Position numbers and translations under genes: made by a program. Positions 14,571 through 22,159 of a DNA stretch of 32,457 nucleotides are shown here, in pieces. The notes under the pieces were generated by a model. That model had not been told where the DNA came from. It did not search any database and saw nothing but the letters and a program-made list of their open reading frames with translations. Numbering within the stretch: position 1 is the stretch's first letter; each line of letters starts with the position of its first letter. Source of the DNA: Microbacterium sp. B19 (lineage in GTDB: Bacteria; Actinomycetota; Actinomycetes; Actinomycetales; Microbacteriaceae); NCBI RefSeq assembly GCF_000333395.1, contig NZ_BADA01000362.1, forward strand, positions 1-32,457, written 5' to 3'.

Positions 14571-15058
14571 CGCCGCGTGACCCTGAGCGAGAACCCCGCG
14601 GCCTCGGAGGCCGGCTCGTACACGCCACCCAACAGAGCCGCTCCGGCCGCCGTCAGCCGTGTGACCGCGGCATCCCACTCCCAGCCGTCGGCGGTGCGCG
14701 TCGGCCCGCCGTCGGCCACGGCCACGACGATGCGACGTTCGAACGACCCGGGCGGGGTCGTGTCGACGCTGAGGGACGCGCCCTCCGCCGTGACCGAGAC
14801 GTGCGGATCGCGCAGGTCGACGTGCAGCATCCCGCGGTAGCCGCGGAACCGGACACCCCCCTCGAACAGGAAGGTCGTGGCGTCGCCGGCGTCGACGCGC
14901 ACGGCGTCGAACACGAGGTCCCCGTCCTCCGACTCGCGCACCGCGCCGGACTTCTCCTCGGTGCCGTCGGGGAGGGCGCCGACGTAGTCGCGGAAGCTCT
15001 GCTTGACGTTCCAGCGCAGGTCGCCGGCCACCGCCGCGGTCTCGGACTCGGCGTTCAT
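14567..15058 (-). CDS. HtaA-domain protein without signal peptide
   Basis: 163 residues. LRWNVKQSFRDYV (14-26), VRFRGYRGMLHVDLRDPHV and the following beta-rich stretch match the HtaA domain, known from surface haem-binding proteins of corynebacteria. Here there is no signal peptide, no membrane anchor and a single domain, so the protein should be cytoplasmic. The family haem ligand Tyr may be Y25; the His expected in the F-x-G-H-x-G motif is Tyr here (FRGYRG). ATGA overlaps join it to both neighbours, the ferredoxin reductase and the CoA-transferase. Haem handling for the P450 of this operon, or binding of a hydrophobic substrate, are both possible. Confidence 0.72.
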   Translation of the reverse strand: MNAESETAAVAGDLRWNVKQSFRDYVGALPDGTEEKSGAVRESEDGDLVFDAVRVDAGDATTFLFEGGVRFRGYRGMLHVDLRDPHVSVTAEGASLSVDTTPPGSFERRIVVAVADGGPTRTADGWEWDAAVTRLTAAGAALLGGVYEPASEAAGFSLRVTRR

Positions 15059-16293
15059 GACGCGCCCACGGCGACTCGCGCCGACAGCGCGCGATAGATC
15101 TCGCGCGCCTCTTCCCAGCTCATGCCCTCACGGATACGGCGGCGGTCCTTCATGATCTTCGACGGCTCGTTCACGGCCAGCGCGCCCACCACCCTGCCAC
15201 CGTCCTCGAACAGCGCGACCCACTTGCGCGACTCGACACTCCCGAAGACGACCTCGGGCTCGCGGTCGGTCACCACTCCGGTGAACTGGATGCGGTGTCC
15301 GTACCAGTCGCTCCAGAAGTAGGGGACGGTGCTGTACGGCTGACGGTCCTCGACACGGACGACGGCGTTCTCGCCCGCGGCGGACCCCTGCTCGTTCGCG
15401 CTGGTCCACGTCTCCAGGCGCGCGGTGAGACCCGTGTGCGCGTTGGGCCACGAGATGACGTCCCCCGCGGCGAACACGCCGGGGACCGACGTCTCGAGGA
15501 ACTCGTCGCACAGGACACTGCCGTCCCCGGCGAGCTCGACCCCGCTGCCCACGAGCCATTCGGTGTTGGGGACGACGCCGATGGACACCAGCAGGGTGTC
15601 GGTGGGGATCACGGAACCGTCACCGAGCACGACCCGCGCCACCGCACCATTGTCGGCCTGGACCGCCTGCACGCTCGCGCCCAACCGCAGATCGACCCCG
15701 CTCTCCCCGTGCCACTCGGAGAAGAGGAGCCCGAGGTGCCGACCCAGCGCGCGCTGGAGGGGAACGGGAGCGGCCTCGATGAGCGTCACCTCGGCGCCGA
15801 GCTTTCGGGCGGCCGTGGCGATCTCCGCGCCGATGATGCCGGCCCCGATGATCGTGAGGCGCTTGCCGGGCCCGAGTCCCGCGCGGAGGGCCGGGACGTC
15901 GCGCGCGTCGCGCAGCGTGACGATCCCGGCGGCGGCGGGCAGCCCCGGCAACTGCCGCGGGCGCGTGCCGGTGGCGATGACGAGCGCGTCGTAGTCCACT
16001 CGCTGCTCGCCGACGACGACCTGCCGCGCCGAGGTGTCGAGCCCGGTGGCGCCGTGTCCCGCGAGCCACGTGACACCGAGTCCGGTCGCCGGATCGTCGT
16101 CGCGCAGGGTCGGAGCCTCGACGCCCTCGAGCAGGCACTGCTTGCTCAGCGCGGGACGGTCGTACGGGTGCTCCTCCTCGGCGCTGACGACCGTGATGTC
16201 GCCCGTGAATCCGGCCTGACGCGCAGCCTCGGCGGCGCGGAGACCCGCGAGCGACCCTCCGACGACGACGAGCCTCTGGATGCCATCCGCCAT
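15055..16293 (-). CDS. FAD/NAD(P)H-dependent ferredoxin reductase
   Basis: 412 residues. Two Rossmann motifs are visible, VVVGGSLAGLRAAE near residue 9 for FAD and TIIGAGIIGAEIA in the middle for NAD(P)H. Others are the family block YDRPALSK, the IATGTRPR segment and the second FAD motif VPGVFAAGDVISW. This is the rhodocoxin/putidaredoxin reductase type, which passes electrons from NAD(P)H to a ferredoxin. GTG 16302, sharing GTGA with the ferredoxin stop, is an equally plausible start and would add three residues. With the adjacent ferredoxin and P450 it forms a complete class I electron chain. Confidence 0.92.
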   Translation of the reverse strand: MADGIQRLVVVGGSLAGLRAAEAARQAGFTGDITVVSAEEEHPYDRPALSKQCLLEGVEAPTLRDDDPATGLGVTWLAGHGATGLDTSARQVVVGEQRVDYDALVIATGTRPRQLPGLPAAAGIVTLRDARDVPALRAGLGPGKRLTIIGAGIIGAEIATAARKLGAEVTLIEAAPVPLQRALGRHLGLLFSEWHGESGVDLRLGASVQAVQADNGAVARVVLGDGSVIPTDTLLVSIGVVPNTEWLVGSGVELAGDGSVLCDEFLETSVPGVFAAGDVISWPNAHTGLTARLETWTSANEQGSAAGENAVVRVEDRQPYSTVPYFWSDWYGHRIQFTGVVTDREPEVVFGSVESRKWVALFEDGGRVVGALAVNEPSKIMKDRRRIREGMSWEEAREIYRALSARVAVGAS

Positions 16294-16298
16294 CGCGC

Positions 16299-16499
16299 TC
16301 ACGAGAGTGCCCCCACGATGCGCAGGGCTGCGGTCGGGCAGGAACGGACCGCCTCCTCGACGGCGCGACGCTCGTCCTCGGTGAAGGAGTCCCGGACGAG
16401 CATGAGCTTGCCGTCGTCGTTGACCTCGAAGTGCTCCGGGTCGGCGGCCTCGCAGAGGCCCAGTCCGACGCACTTGGTGCGGTCGACGTCGATCTTCAT
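16299..16499 (-). CDS. [3Fe-4S] ferredoxin of the P450 chain
   Basis: 66 residues. Cysteines C10, C16 and C54 in the pattern C-x5-C...C-P, with no Cys at the second position of a 4Fe-4S motif, indicate a single 3Fe-4S cluster as in actinobacterial P450 ferredoxins. The start has AAGGAAG 7 nt upstream. It is 25 nt after the P450 stop and directly before the reductase. Confidence 0.93.
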   Translation of the reverse strand: MKIDVDRTKCVGLGLCEAADPEHFEVNDDGKLMLVRDSFTEDERRAVEEAVRSCPTAALRIVGALS

Positions 16500-16524
16500 G
16501 AGAGTGCTTCCTTCTCGAGACGGG

Positions 16525-17790
16525 TCAGAGGGCGGTGACGTGGACGGGGAGGTGCCGGACGCCGTTGATCAGATCGCTCGCGAGCGGTTCCGGCTCACCG
16601 GTGACCTCGACGCGCACGCGGTGCAGGAGCTGCGAGTAGATGGCGGTGAGCATCGTGGTCGCGAAGCGGTTGCCGAGGCAGAAGTGGACGCCGCCCCCGC
16701 CGAAGGAGACCTGCGGGTTGGGATCGCGCGAGAGGTCGAAGGTCCCCGCGTTCGGGAAGCGCTCCTCATCGCGGTTCGCCGAGCAGTAGAACAGAGCGAG
16801 CCGGTCGCCCTTGGCGATCTGCCGGCCCCTCCACTCGATGTCGACCGCCGCGGTGCGGGCGTGGTGGATCACGGGGTTGCCGTAGCGCAGGAACTCGGGC
16901 ACGGCGGTGCGCAGGCGCACGTCGATGTCTTCGCGTAGCCACGCCTCCTGGTCGGGGTGATCGGCCAGGGCGATCTGAGCGAGCGTCGTCGTCTGCTTGG
17001 TGGTGTCGTTCGAGGCGATGGTGATCAGGTACGTGAACGCCCCGATGTCGTCGTCGCTCAACCGCTGCCCGTCGATCTCGGCCTGGACGAGCGTCGAGAT
17101 CAGGTCGGTGCCGGGTGAGCGACGGCGCTGCTCCGCCATGCTCCGGCCGAGCTCCATGACATACGCGCGCGCCGCGCGGAACGCCTTCATGGGATCGGCA
17201 GGATCCCCGAACTCGGGGTCCGCCTTGCCGATGAGCACGCCCGAAGCCCGCACGAAGCCCTCGAACTCCGATTCGGGAAGGTCGATGAGGCGCGCTCCGA
17301 CGCGGGCGGGCAGCTTCTCGGCGACGTCGGTCACGAAGTCGAAATCCCCACCGTCCGCGACGTCGTCGACGACGCGGGTCGCCTCCGCGGTGATGTCGTC
17401 CACGAGCGAGAGCACGCGTTTCGGGGTGAAGGCGGCGCTCACCAGCGCGCGGTTGCGCTGGTGGAGCTCGCCGTCCTGGGTGTGGAAGAAGCTGGTGGAG
17501 GAGCCGTCCCACGGGTAGCCGTCGATCTGGATGCCGTACCCCGAGAGGAACACGTCGTTGCGGCGCGCGGCTTCCGCGAGGTCGTCAGCCTTCGTGACGG
17601 CCCAGAAACCGAGCTCCGTGGTCGGCACCGGCAACTCCATCGGCGGATGGAACGTGATCTCCCCGCGTTCCCGAAGCTTCGCGAACGTCTTGTCCCGCTC
17701 GTTGAACGGCTGCCTCCAGAAGGCCGCCGACGAGATGTCGAGGTCGGTGGAGTAGTCGTGAGGCGTATAGGCCCGCGGCACAGCTTCCAT
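16525..17790 (-). CDS. Cytochrome P450 monooxygenase
   Basis: 421 residues from ATG 17790. The haem-binding loop SFGGGGVHFCLGNRFA holds the proximal ligand C371; the I-helix reads IASNDTTKQ and the K-helix ExxR is EFLR. A soluble bacterial class I P450, hydroxylating a hydrophobic substrate with electrons from the two downstream genes. An upstream in-frame ATG (17829) would add 13 residues, but it overlaps the operator just after the -10 box, while ATG 17790 has GGGAGG about 8-10 nt upstream. First gene of the seven-gene operon down to 9652. The family resembles P450s of terpenoid and steroid breakdown; the exact CYP class cannot be set by eye. Confidence 0.92.
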   Translation of the reverse strand: MEAVPRAYTPHDYSTDLDISSAAFWRQPFNERDKTFAKLRERGEITFHPPMELPVPTTELGFWAVTKADDLAEAARRNDVFLSGYGIQIDGYPWDGSSTSFFHTQDGELHQRNRALVSAAFTPKRVLSLVDDITAEATRVVDDVADGGDFDFVTDVAEKLPARVGARLIDLPESEFEGFVRASGVLIGKADPEFGDPADPMKAFRAARAYVMELGRSMAEQRRRSPGTDLISTLVQAEIDGQRLSDDDIGAFTYLITIASNDTTKQTTTLAQIALADHPDQEAWLREDIDVRLRTAVPEFLRYGNPVIHHARTAAVDIEWRGRQIAKGDRLALFYCSANRDEERFPNAGTFDLSRDPNPQVSFGGGGVHFCLGNRFATTMLTAIYSQLLHRVRVEVTGEPEPLASDLINGVRHLPVHVTAL

Positions 17791-17817
17791 GTCGTTCACC
17801 CTCCCGCGGACCGTCTT

Positions 17818-17861
17818 TGGTCCGGCCATTCCAGTATTAGACCCTTACATCGCAGTGTCAA
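17818..17861 (-). promoter_or_regulatory. Promoter and FadR-like operator of the P450 operon
   Basis: On the minus strand: TTGACA (17861-17856), 16-bp spacer, TAATAC (17839-17834), then after 5 nt TGGCCGGACCA (17828-17818). The operator matches the FadR core TGGTCNGACCA at 10 of 11 positions and would cover the transcription start. The -35 box overlaps the stop codon of the upstream flavoprotein gene. Confidence 0.7.
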
Positions 17862-19633
17862 GCGCGGCTCTTCGCCTCCGACCCGCCCCCTCCTGCCGCC
17901 TCCGACCCGGCCCTGTCGGAGGCCGCGAGCGCGGCGCCCACGCGGTACCCGTTCACGAGAGCCGCCCCGATGTGCGAGCCGTACCCCGGGTAGCCCCCGC
18001 CGAAGATGCTCTTCGCCGCCGCACCGACCGCATACAGGCCGGGAACGGGAGCATCCCCCGCCGCCAGCACTCTGTTCTCGGCATCCGTCGCGATACCGGC
18101 GAAGGTGCCGAGGTCGCCCATCCGGATCTCCGCGCCGAAGTAGGGCGGCCGCGAGAGTTCCGCGAGGTTGGGGTTCGGCCGGTGGTCGGGGTCGCCGCGG
18201 AAGTGGTTGTACTCGGTCGACCCTCGACCGAAGGCCGAGTCGACGCCGACCGCGGCATCCCGGTTGAAGGAGTCGAGGGTGTCGACGAGTCCGCCCGGAT
18301 CGATTCCGAGCTTGGCGGCGAGCTCCTCGGCGGTCTCGCCTCGCACGAGGTAGCCCGTGCGATAGAAGTATCCGCGCGGCATGGGCCAGGGCTTCGCGTA
18401 CCCGATGCCGTATTTGTGCATCGCGCGCGAGTCCACGATCAGGTAGGCACGGATATCGCGCTCGTCGGCGTGATGATCGAGGATCTGCCGCCCGAAGTCG
18501 TGGTAGCTCAGCGCCTCGTTGCCGAATCGTCGTCCGTGACGGTCGACGCAGATGAGGCCCGGGAGGCCGATCTGTCGCAGATGCGGGAAGAGTCGTTCCT
18601 TGCCCGTTCGCAGGAACGAGAAGACGGTCACCGGCGCCCAGGAGGCGACCGAACTGACGTCGGCATCGACACGACCCCCCGCCGAGATCGCCAGGCGTGC
18701 GCCGTCGCCGCCGTGCCCGACCGTCGGAGTGAAGTGCTGGTCGCCATGGGGATCGTGCGGGAAGTGGCGAGTGCGCAGCTCGCGATCACCCGAGAACCCG
18801 CCCGCGGCGATGACGACGCCGCGCCGGGCCGTGACGCGACCGGGGTGGTCGCCACCGAGCCGCGCACCGACGACACCACCGCTGCCGTCGGTCAGGAGCT
18901 CGACCGCGGGCGTCGACCGCCACAGCGTCACCCCCTTGTCGAGCGCGGACCGCACCATCAGGGTGATCAGCGCGTTGCCGTTGGTGCGCTTGACCGGTCG
19001 CCGGTACCAGAGGGTGTCCCACCAGGTGCGCAGCAGCTTGAAGCCCACGTAGAAGAAGGACCGCCACGACTGATTGACGTGCGTGAACTGATACAGGTCC
19101 GGCCCCACCTGGGGCATGTACCCGAACACGGTGTAGCTCGACAGATAGGGCTGAATCGACATCCGGTGCTCATCGAGGATGCGGGCGTCGGTGTCGCGCG
19201 GGAGGATCGCCCGCCCGCCCAGGCGCGCGCCCGGCAGATCCATCTGGTAGTCCGGCGACTTCTCGGGGTAGTCGAACTGCACCTCCGTCCGGTCCTCGAA
19301 GAACGAGATCGCCTCGGGCACGGCATCCAGGAACGGTTCGACGCGCTGTGCGTCGAAGGTGTCCGGGGCGAGCGCCCGCAGGTACGCCAGCTGCTCCTCG
19401 CGCGTATCGTCCGCACCACCCTTGGGAGTTCCCGGCACCCAGGCCCAGCCCGCCGAGATCGCGGTCGTCCCGCCGAAGTACGGCTCCTTCTCGACCACGA
19501 CGACGTCGAGACCCTCATCCGCCGCCTTGAGCGCCGCGGCCATGCCGGCGGCCCCCGACCCGATCACCAGCACATCGCATTCGCTGTCCCTCACGCGTCG
19601 CTCGCGCCGGGGCCCGCTGCCGTTCGTCATCAT
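17858..19633 (-). CDS. KstD-like FAD-dependent dehydrogenase
   Basis: 591 residues. Flavoprotein of the 3-ketosteroid-delta1-dehydrogenase / fumarate reductase family: FAD motif VIGSGAAGMAAA (23-34), E49 for the ribose, FGGTTAISAG (53-62), and the C-terminal flavin block GLYAVGAAAKSIFGGGYPGYGSHIG. No haem motifs or signal peptide. In the family such enzymes introduce a C=C bond next to a carbonyl in ring ketones or reduce activated alkenes. The start is the first of two adjacent ATGs (19633, 19630). Its promoter region carries two FadR-like sites shared with the divergent regulator genes. The family alone does not prove a steroid substrate. Confidence 0.87.
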   Translation of the reverse strand: MMTNGSGPRRERRVRDSECDVLVIGSGAAGMAAALKAADEGLDVVVVEKEPYFGGTTAISAGWAWVPGTPKGGADDTREEQLAYLRALAPDTFDAQRVEPFLDAVPEAISFFEDRTEVQFDYPEKSPDYQMDLPGARLGGRAILPRDTDARILDEHRMSIQPYLSSYTVFGYMPQVGPDLYQFTHVNQSWRSFFYVGFKLLRTWWDTLWYRRPVKRTNGNALITLMVRSALDKGVTLWRSTPAVELLTDGSGGVVGARLGGDHPGRVTARRGVVIAAGGFSGDRELRTRHFPHDPHGDQHFTPTVGHGGDGARLAISAGGRVDADVSSVASWAPVTVFSFLRTGKERLFPHLRQIGLPGLICVDRHGRRFGNEALSYHDFGRQILDHHADERDIRAYLIVDSRAMHKYGIGYAKPWPMPRGYFYRTGYLVRGETAEELAAKLGIDPGGLVDTLDSFNRDAAVGVDSAFGRGSTEYNHFRGDPDHRPNPNLAELSRPPYFGAEIRMGDLGTFAGIATDAENRVLAAGDAPVPGLYAVGAAAKSIFGGGYPGYGSHIGAALVNGYRVGAALAASDRAGSEAAGGGGSEAKSRA

Positions 19634-19648
19634 CGACTCGTCCGTTCA

Positions 19649-19711
19649 TTATGGTCGTTCATAACAATGGTCCTTCCATTAACTTTACCCACGGTCGGGC
19701 GGATGGGCCAA
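19649..19711. promoter_or_regulatory. Divergent promoter with two FadR-like operators
   Basis: On the minus strand, TTGGCC (19711-19706), 18-bp spacer and TAAAGT (19687-19682) form a likely promoter for the flavoprotein gene. Three nucleotides downstream lies the dyad AATGG-TCCTT-CCATT (19666-19680). A second dyad, TTATG-GTCGTT-CATAA (19649-19664), follows immediately. Both fit GntR/FadR-type half sites and lie between the flavoprotein and the regulator gene at 19753. Confidence 0.68.
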
Positions 19712-19752
19712 GATGGGAGAACTGCGGACGACGGAGAGATCGAGGAGGCGCC

Positions 19753-20496
19753 ATGAGCGACGGCACGGTACGTTTCGAACCGGCTCAGACCAAGCGCGCT
19801 TTCGACAGCATCATCGACCAGGTGCGGGAGAGGCTGCGCGAGGGGACGCTCCGGCCCGGACAGAAGCTCCCGAGCGAGCGCGAATTCGCGGTCCAGCTCG
19901 GCGTGAGCCGCAACACGGTGCGCGAAGCGGTGCGCATGCTCGAGATCGCGGGACTGGTCTCCCTGAAGAAGGGTGCCTCGGGCGGGGCGTTCATCACCTC
20001 GGACAACTCCGACGCGCTGGCCCAGGGGATCGTCGACGGGCTGACACTCGGGACGTTCACCGTCGGCGAGCTCATGGAGGCTCGCATCGCGCTGGACACC
20101 GCGATCGCCCGCCACGCCGCCGCAGAGATCACGCCCGCCGAAGTCGAGGAACTGCGCGCGCTCGTCGAGGTGGCGCGTGGATACGCCACCGAGGCGGAAT
20201 GGCCCGACCGCCTCCGTTCGCACCTCGCGTTCGAGGAACGTCTCGGCCAGATCGCCGGGAACCCCATCCTGCGACTCCTCAACGCCCCCCTGCTCGAGTT
20301 GACGTCCGAGGTTTCGCTGAGGATCGGACCGTCCGTCGGCGAAGCGATCTGGGTCGCGCGCGAGCACCTCCTCGACGCCCTCTCCCACAACGACCCCGGC
20401 GCGGCCGAGCGGGTCGTCCGCGATTACCTCGAGAATCTCCACACCAGCTGGCTCGGCCACGGGGCCTACGAGAACTTCCTCGGCGGTGAGGCATGA
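19753..20496 (+). CDS. GntR/FadR-type transcriptional regulator
   Basis: 247 residues. N-terminal winged helix with PGQKLPSEREFAVQLGVSRNTVREAVRMLE (about 38-67) and the wing KKGASGGAFI, followed by an all-helical FCD-type ligand-binding domain (ARIALDTAIARHAA, RSHLAFEERLGQIAGN). ATG 19753 has GAGGAGG just upstream. It overlaps the next regulator by ATGA. As a divergent neighbour of the flavoprotein, with two dyads between them, it is the best candidate to bind the TGGNNGRRCCA sites found across the cluster. In the family the ligand is often an acyl-CoA or organic acid. Confidence 0.9.
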   Translation: MSDGTVRFEPAQTKRAFDSIIDQVRERLREGTLRPGQKLPSEREFAVQLGVSRNTVREAVRMLEIAGLVSLKKGASGGAFITSDNSDALAQGIVDGLTLGTFTVGELMEARIALDTAIARHAAAEITPAEVEELRALVEVARGYATEAEWPDRLRSHLAFEERLGQIAGNPILRLLNAPLLELTSEVSLRIGPSVGEAIWVAREHLLDALSHNDPGAAERVVRDYLENLHTSWLGHGAYENFLGGEA

Positions 20497-21221
20497 GCGG
20501 GAACGACCAGACGCCCGCCGCCTTCGTCCCGGTCGTCACGCGCAAGACCACCGACCTGATCGCCGACCAGATCCGGCAACGGATCTTCGCCCGCGAGTTC
20601 GCCACCGGGGAGCTCCTGCCGTCGGAGGCGGAGCTGGTGCGCCAAACGGAATCCAGCAGCGCATCGGTGCGTGGCGCCCTCCGCGCCCTCGAGGCGCAGG
20701 GACTGATCCAGATGCGGTCGGGGCGCGCGGGCGGCGCCGTCGTGCGCCTGCCCGGCGAGGACGAGCTCGCCGCCACCGTCACGCAGCTGATCCGCGGGCA
20801 TTCGCTCGACCTGGACGCACTCCTGGAGATGCAGCAGGCGATCGAGCCCGTGTGCGCCGAGCTCGCCGCGCAGCACCGGACGGACGACGACGTCGCCGAA
20901 CTCCGAGCCGCCGTCGCGCGGATCGCCGCGAGCACCGACACCGCCGGGATGATCGAGGCGCACGGTCACTGGCACCGGCTCGTGGCGCGCGCGAGCCACA
21001 ACGAGCTCCTCGCGGGGCTCATGGTGGCCCTGGTGACATGGATCTTCACCGCGGTCGAAGAGAACGCTCACGAGATCGCCCGCGTCGAGAGTTCGGCCTA
21101 CGAAGAGATCACCGACGCGATCATCGACCGGGATGCCACGCGCGCACGCGCCCGGATGCGCGAGCACGCGACGAGTCGAGCACGCTCGCTCCGCTCCCCG
21201 CGGACCGGGGACGAGCGCTAG
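20493..21221 (+). CDS. GntR/FadR-type transcriptional regulator, second copy
   Basis: 242 residues. Winged helix ELLPSEAELVRQTESSSASVRGALRALE and wing RSGRAGGAVV, followed by an FCD-like helical domain (MQQAIEPVCAELAAQHRTDDD). Coupled to the preceding regulator by a 4-base overlap. It resembles the regulator at 28536 more than its immediate neighbour (shared GRAGGA, PGE, AIEP and RTD blocks). Its recognition helix (TESSSASVRGAL) differs from the usual G-x-SRxTVREAL, so its DNA target may differ from that of the other two. It ends convergently with the phosphatase gene, overlapping by 4 bp. Confidence 0.88.
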   Translation: MSGNDQTPAAFVPVVTRKTTDLIADQIRQRIFAREFATGELLPSEAELVRQTESSSASVRGALRALEAQGLIQMRSGRAGGAVVRLPGEDELAATVTQLIRGHSLDLDALLEMQQAIEPVCAELAAQHRTDDDVAELRAAVARIAASTDTAGMIEAHGHWHRLVARASHNELLAGLMVALVTWIFTAVEENAHEIARVESSAYEEITDAIIDRDATRARARMREHATSRARSLRSPRTGDER

Positions 21222-22096
21222 CCGGCGACCGGCGTCACCAGGGCCGCCCGGAGTCGCTCCACGATGTCGTCGCCGACGCCCGCCTCCCGGCGGAGGAACG
21301 CTCGCACCGAGCCGTAGTCGGCATCCACCCCCTCGAGCATGAGCCGCATCGTCTCGGCCGGCGAGTCGAACAGTGCGCTCACCGCTGAAGCGTCCACCCC
21401 CGCGGAGGCCAGCACGTCGGCGTACGCCTCGACCCGGTTGGGTCGGAAGATCGAGGTCATCGAGTAGTCCGCCACCGTCGCATCACGATCGACACCCAGA
21501 GCCTCCAGCAGAAGCGCGACGAGCATTCCGGTGCGGTCCTTGCCCGCCGCGCAGTGGATGAGCACGGGAGTCGCCCCGGGCTCGGCGAGCACGCGCAGCG
21601 CGCGGCCGAACCGCGGAGCCCGTGCTCGTACCGTCCGCACGTAGTAGTCGGCCAGCTCCGCCGGACCGAAAGAGCGGAGCTCGCCGGCCCGCAGGCGGCG
21701 CATGTAGTCGGTGGCATCCCCCTCACCCCCCTCGTCGATCGGCACGGCGACGAGACGGGCGCCGGTCGGTTCGGCCCAGGCGGAGGGGGCGAGGGCAGCC
21801 TCCTCCGCGGCACGCAGGTCGATGACGGTGCGCAGCCCCAGCGCGCGGTAGCTCTCGATCGCCGCGTCGGACCACTCCGCGACACGGCGCACCGAGGGAC
21901 CGGGGTGCGCGAGCGCCTCGCCGCGCAGCACCGCCCCGGGGCGTACGATTCCCCCGCCCGCCATGGGAAGACCCCCGAGGTCGCGAGTATTTGTGGTGCC
22001 GGGAATCTCGACGCGCGACGCGCGCAGGCGCTCCTGCCACAGCGAAAGATCGGGGGATGTTTCCACGGCATCGGCCTCGTGGAGCGCGTCGGTCAT
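21218..22096 (-). CDS. Tyrosine-phosphatase-family protein
   Basis: 292 residues. The signature HCAAGKDRTG (181-190) supplies the C-x5-R loop with C182 and R188, and the N-terminal NTRDLGG motif is typical of the bacterial tyrosine/lipid phosphatase group (Y_phosphatase3). It hydrolyses a phosphomonoester; the substrate could be a protein, a phospholipid or a small phosphorylated metabolite. ATG 22096 has no Shine-Dalgarno. A minus-strand promoter TTGGCT-17 bp-CATTAT ends 6 nt before the ATG, so a leaderless message is likely. It is divergent from the PPDK-like gene and shares its operator, which suggests a link to phosphoryl chemistry in this cluster. Confidence 0.87.
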   Translation of the reverse strand: MTDALHEADAVETSPDLSLWQERLRASRVEIPGTTNTRDLGGLPMAGGGIVRPGAVLRGEALAHPGPSVRRVAEWSDAAIESYRALGLRTVIDLRAAEEAALAPSAWAEPTGARLVAVPIDEGGEGDATDYMRRLRAGELRSFGPAELADYYVRTVRARAPRFGRALRVLAEPGATPVLIHCAAGKDRTGMLVALLLEALGVDRDATVADYSMTSIFRPNRVEAYADVLASAGVDASAVSALFDSPAETMRLMLEGVDADYGSVRAFLRREAGVGDDIVERLRAALVTPVAG

Positions 22097-22101
22097 AAGT
22101 A

Positions 22102-22134
22102 TATAATGCGATGGTTGGGCCTTTAAGCCAACCA
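22102..22134. promoter_or_regulatory. Overlapping divergent promoters with operator dyad
   Basis: A perfect -10 TATAAT (22102-22107) serves the plus-strand PPDK-like gene; its -35 is weak. Five bases further begins a 7-bp dyad, TGGTTGG (22112-22118) and CCAACCA (22128-22134), with a 9-bp spacer. The same bases lie between the minus-strand boxes TTGGCT (22131-22126) and CATTAT (22108-22103) of the phosphatase gene, so one bound repressor could shut both promoters. Confidence 0.65.
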
Positions 22135-22159
22135 CACCCGCTGGTACGACGGAGTACAC

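Noticed and set aside
9643..14840. Several long plus-strand open frames (up to 789 codons) opposite the aldehyde dehydrogenase and CoA-transferase genes
   Set aside because: They mirror strong minus-strand genes with full catalytic motifs; the plus-strand translations are low-complexity.
17791..17829. P450 start at the upstream ATG 17829
   Set aside because: It lies on the operator immediately after the -10 box and has a poor ribosome site compared with ATG 17790.
17858..19633. Naming the flavoprotein kstD and the cluster a steroid pathway
   Set aside because: The family is broad, and no kshAB, hsaC or kstR-type genes are seen, so the substrate stays open.
20493..21221. Toxin-antitoxin reading of the two small overlapping genes at 19753-21221
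   Set aside because: Both are full-length GntR/FadR regulators with helical ligand domains.
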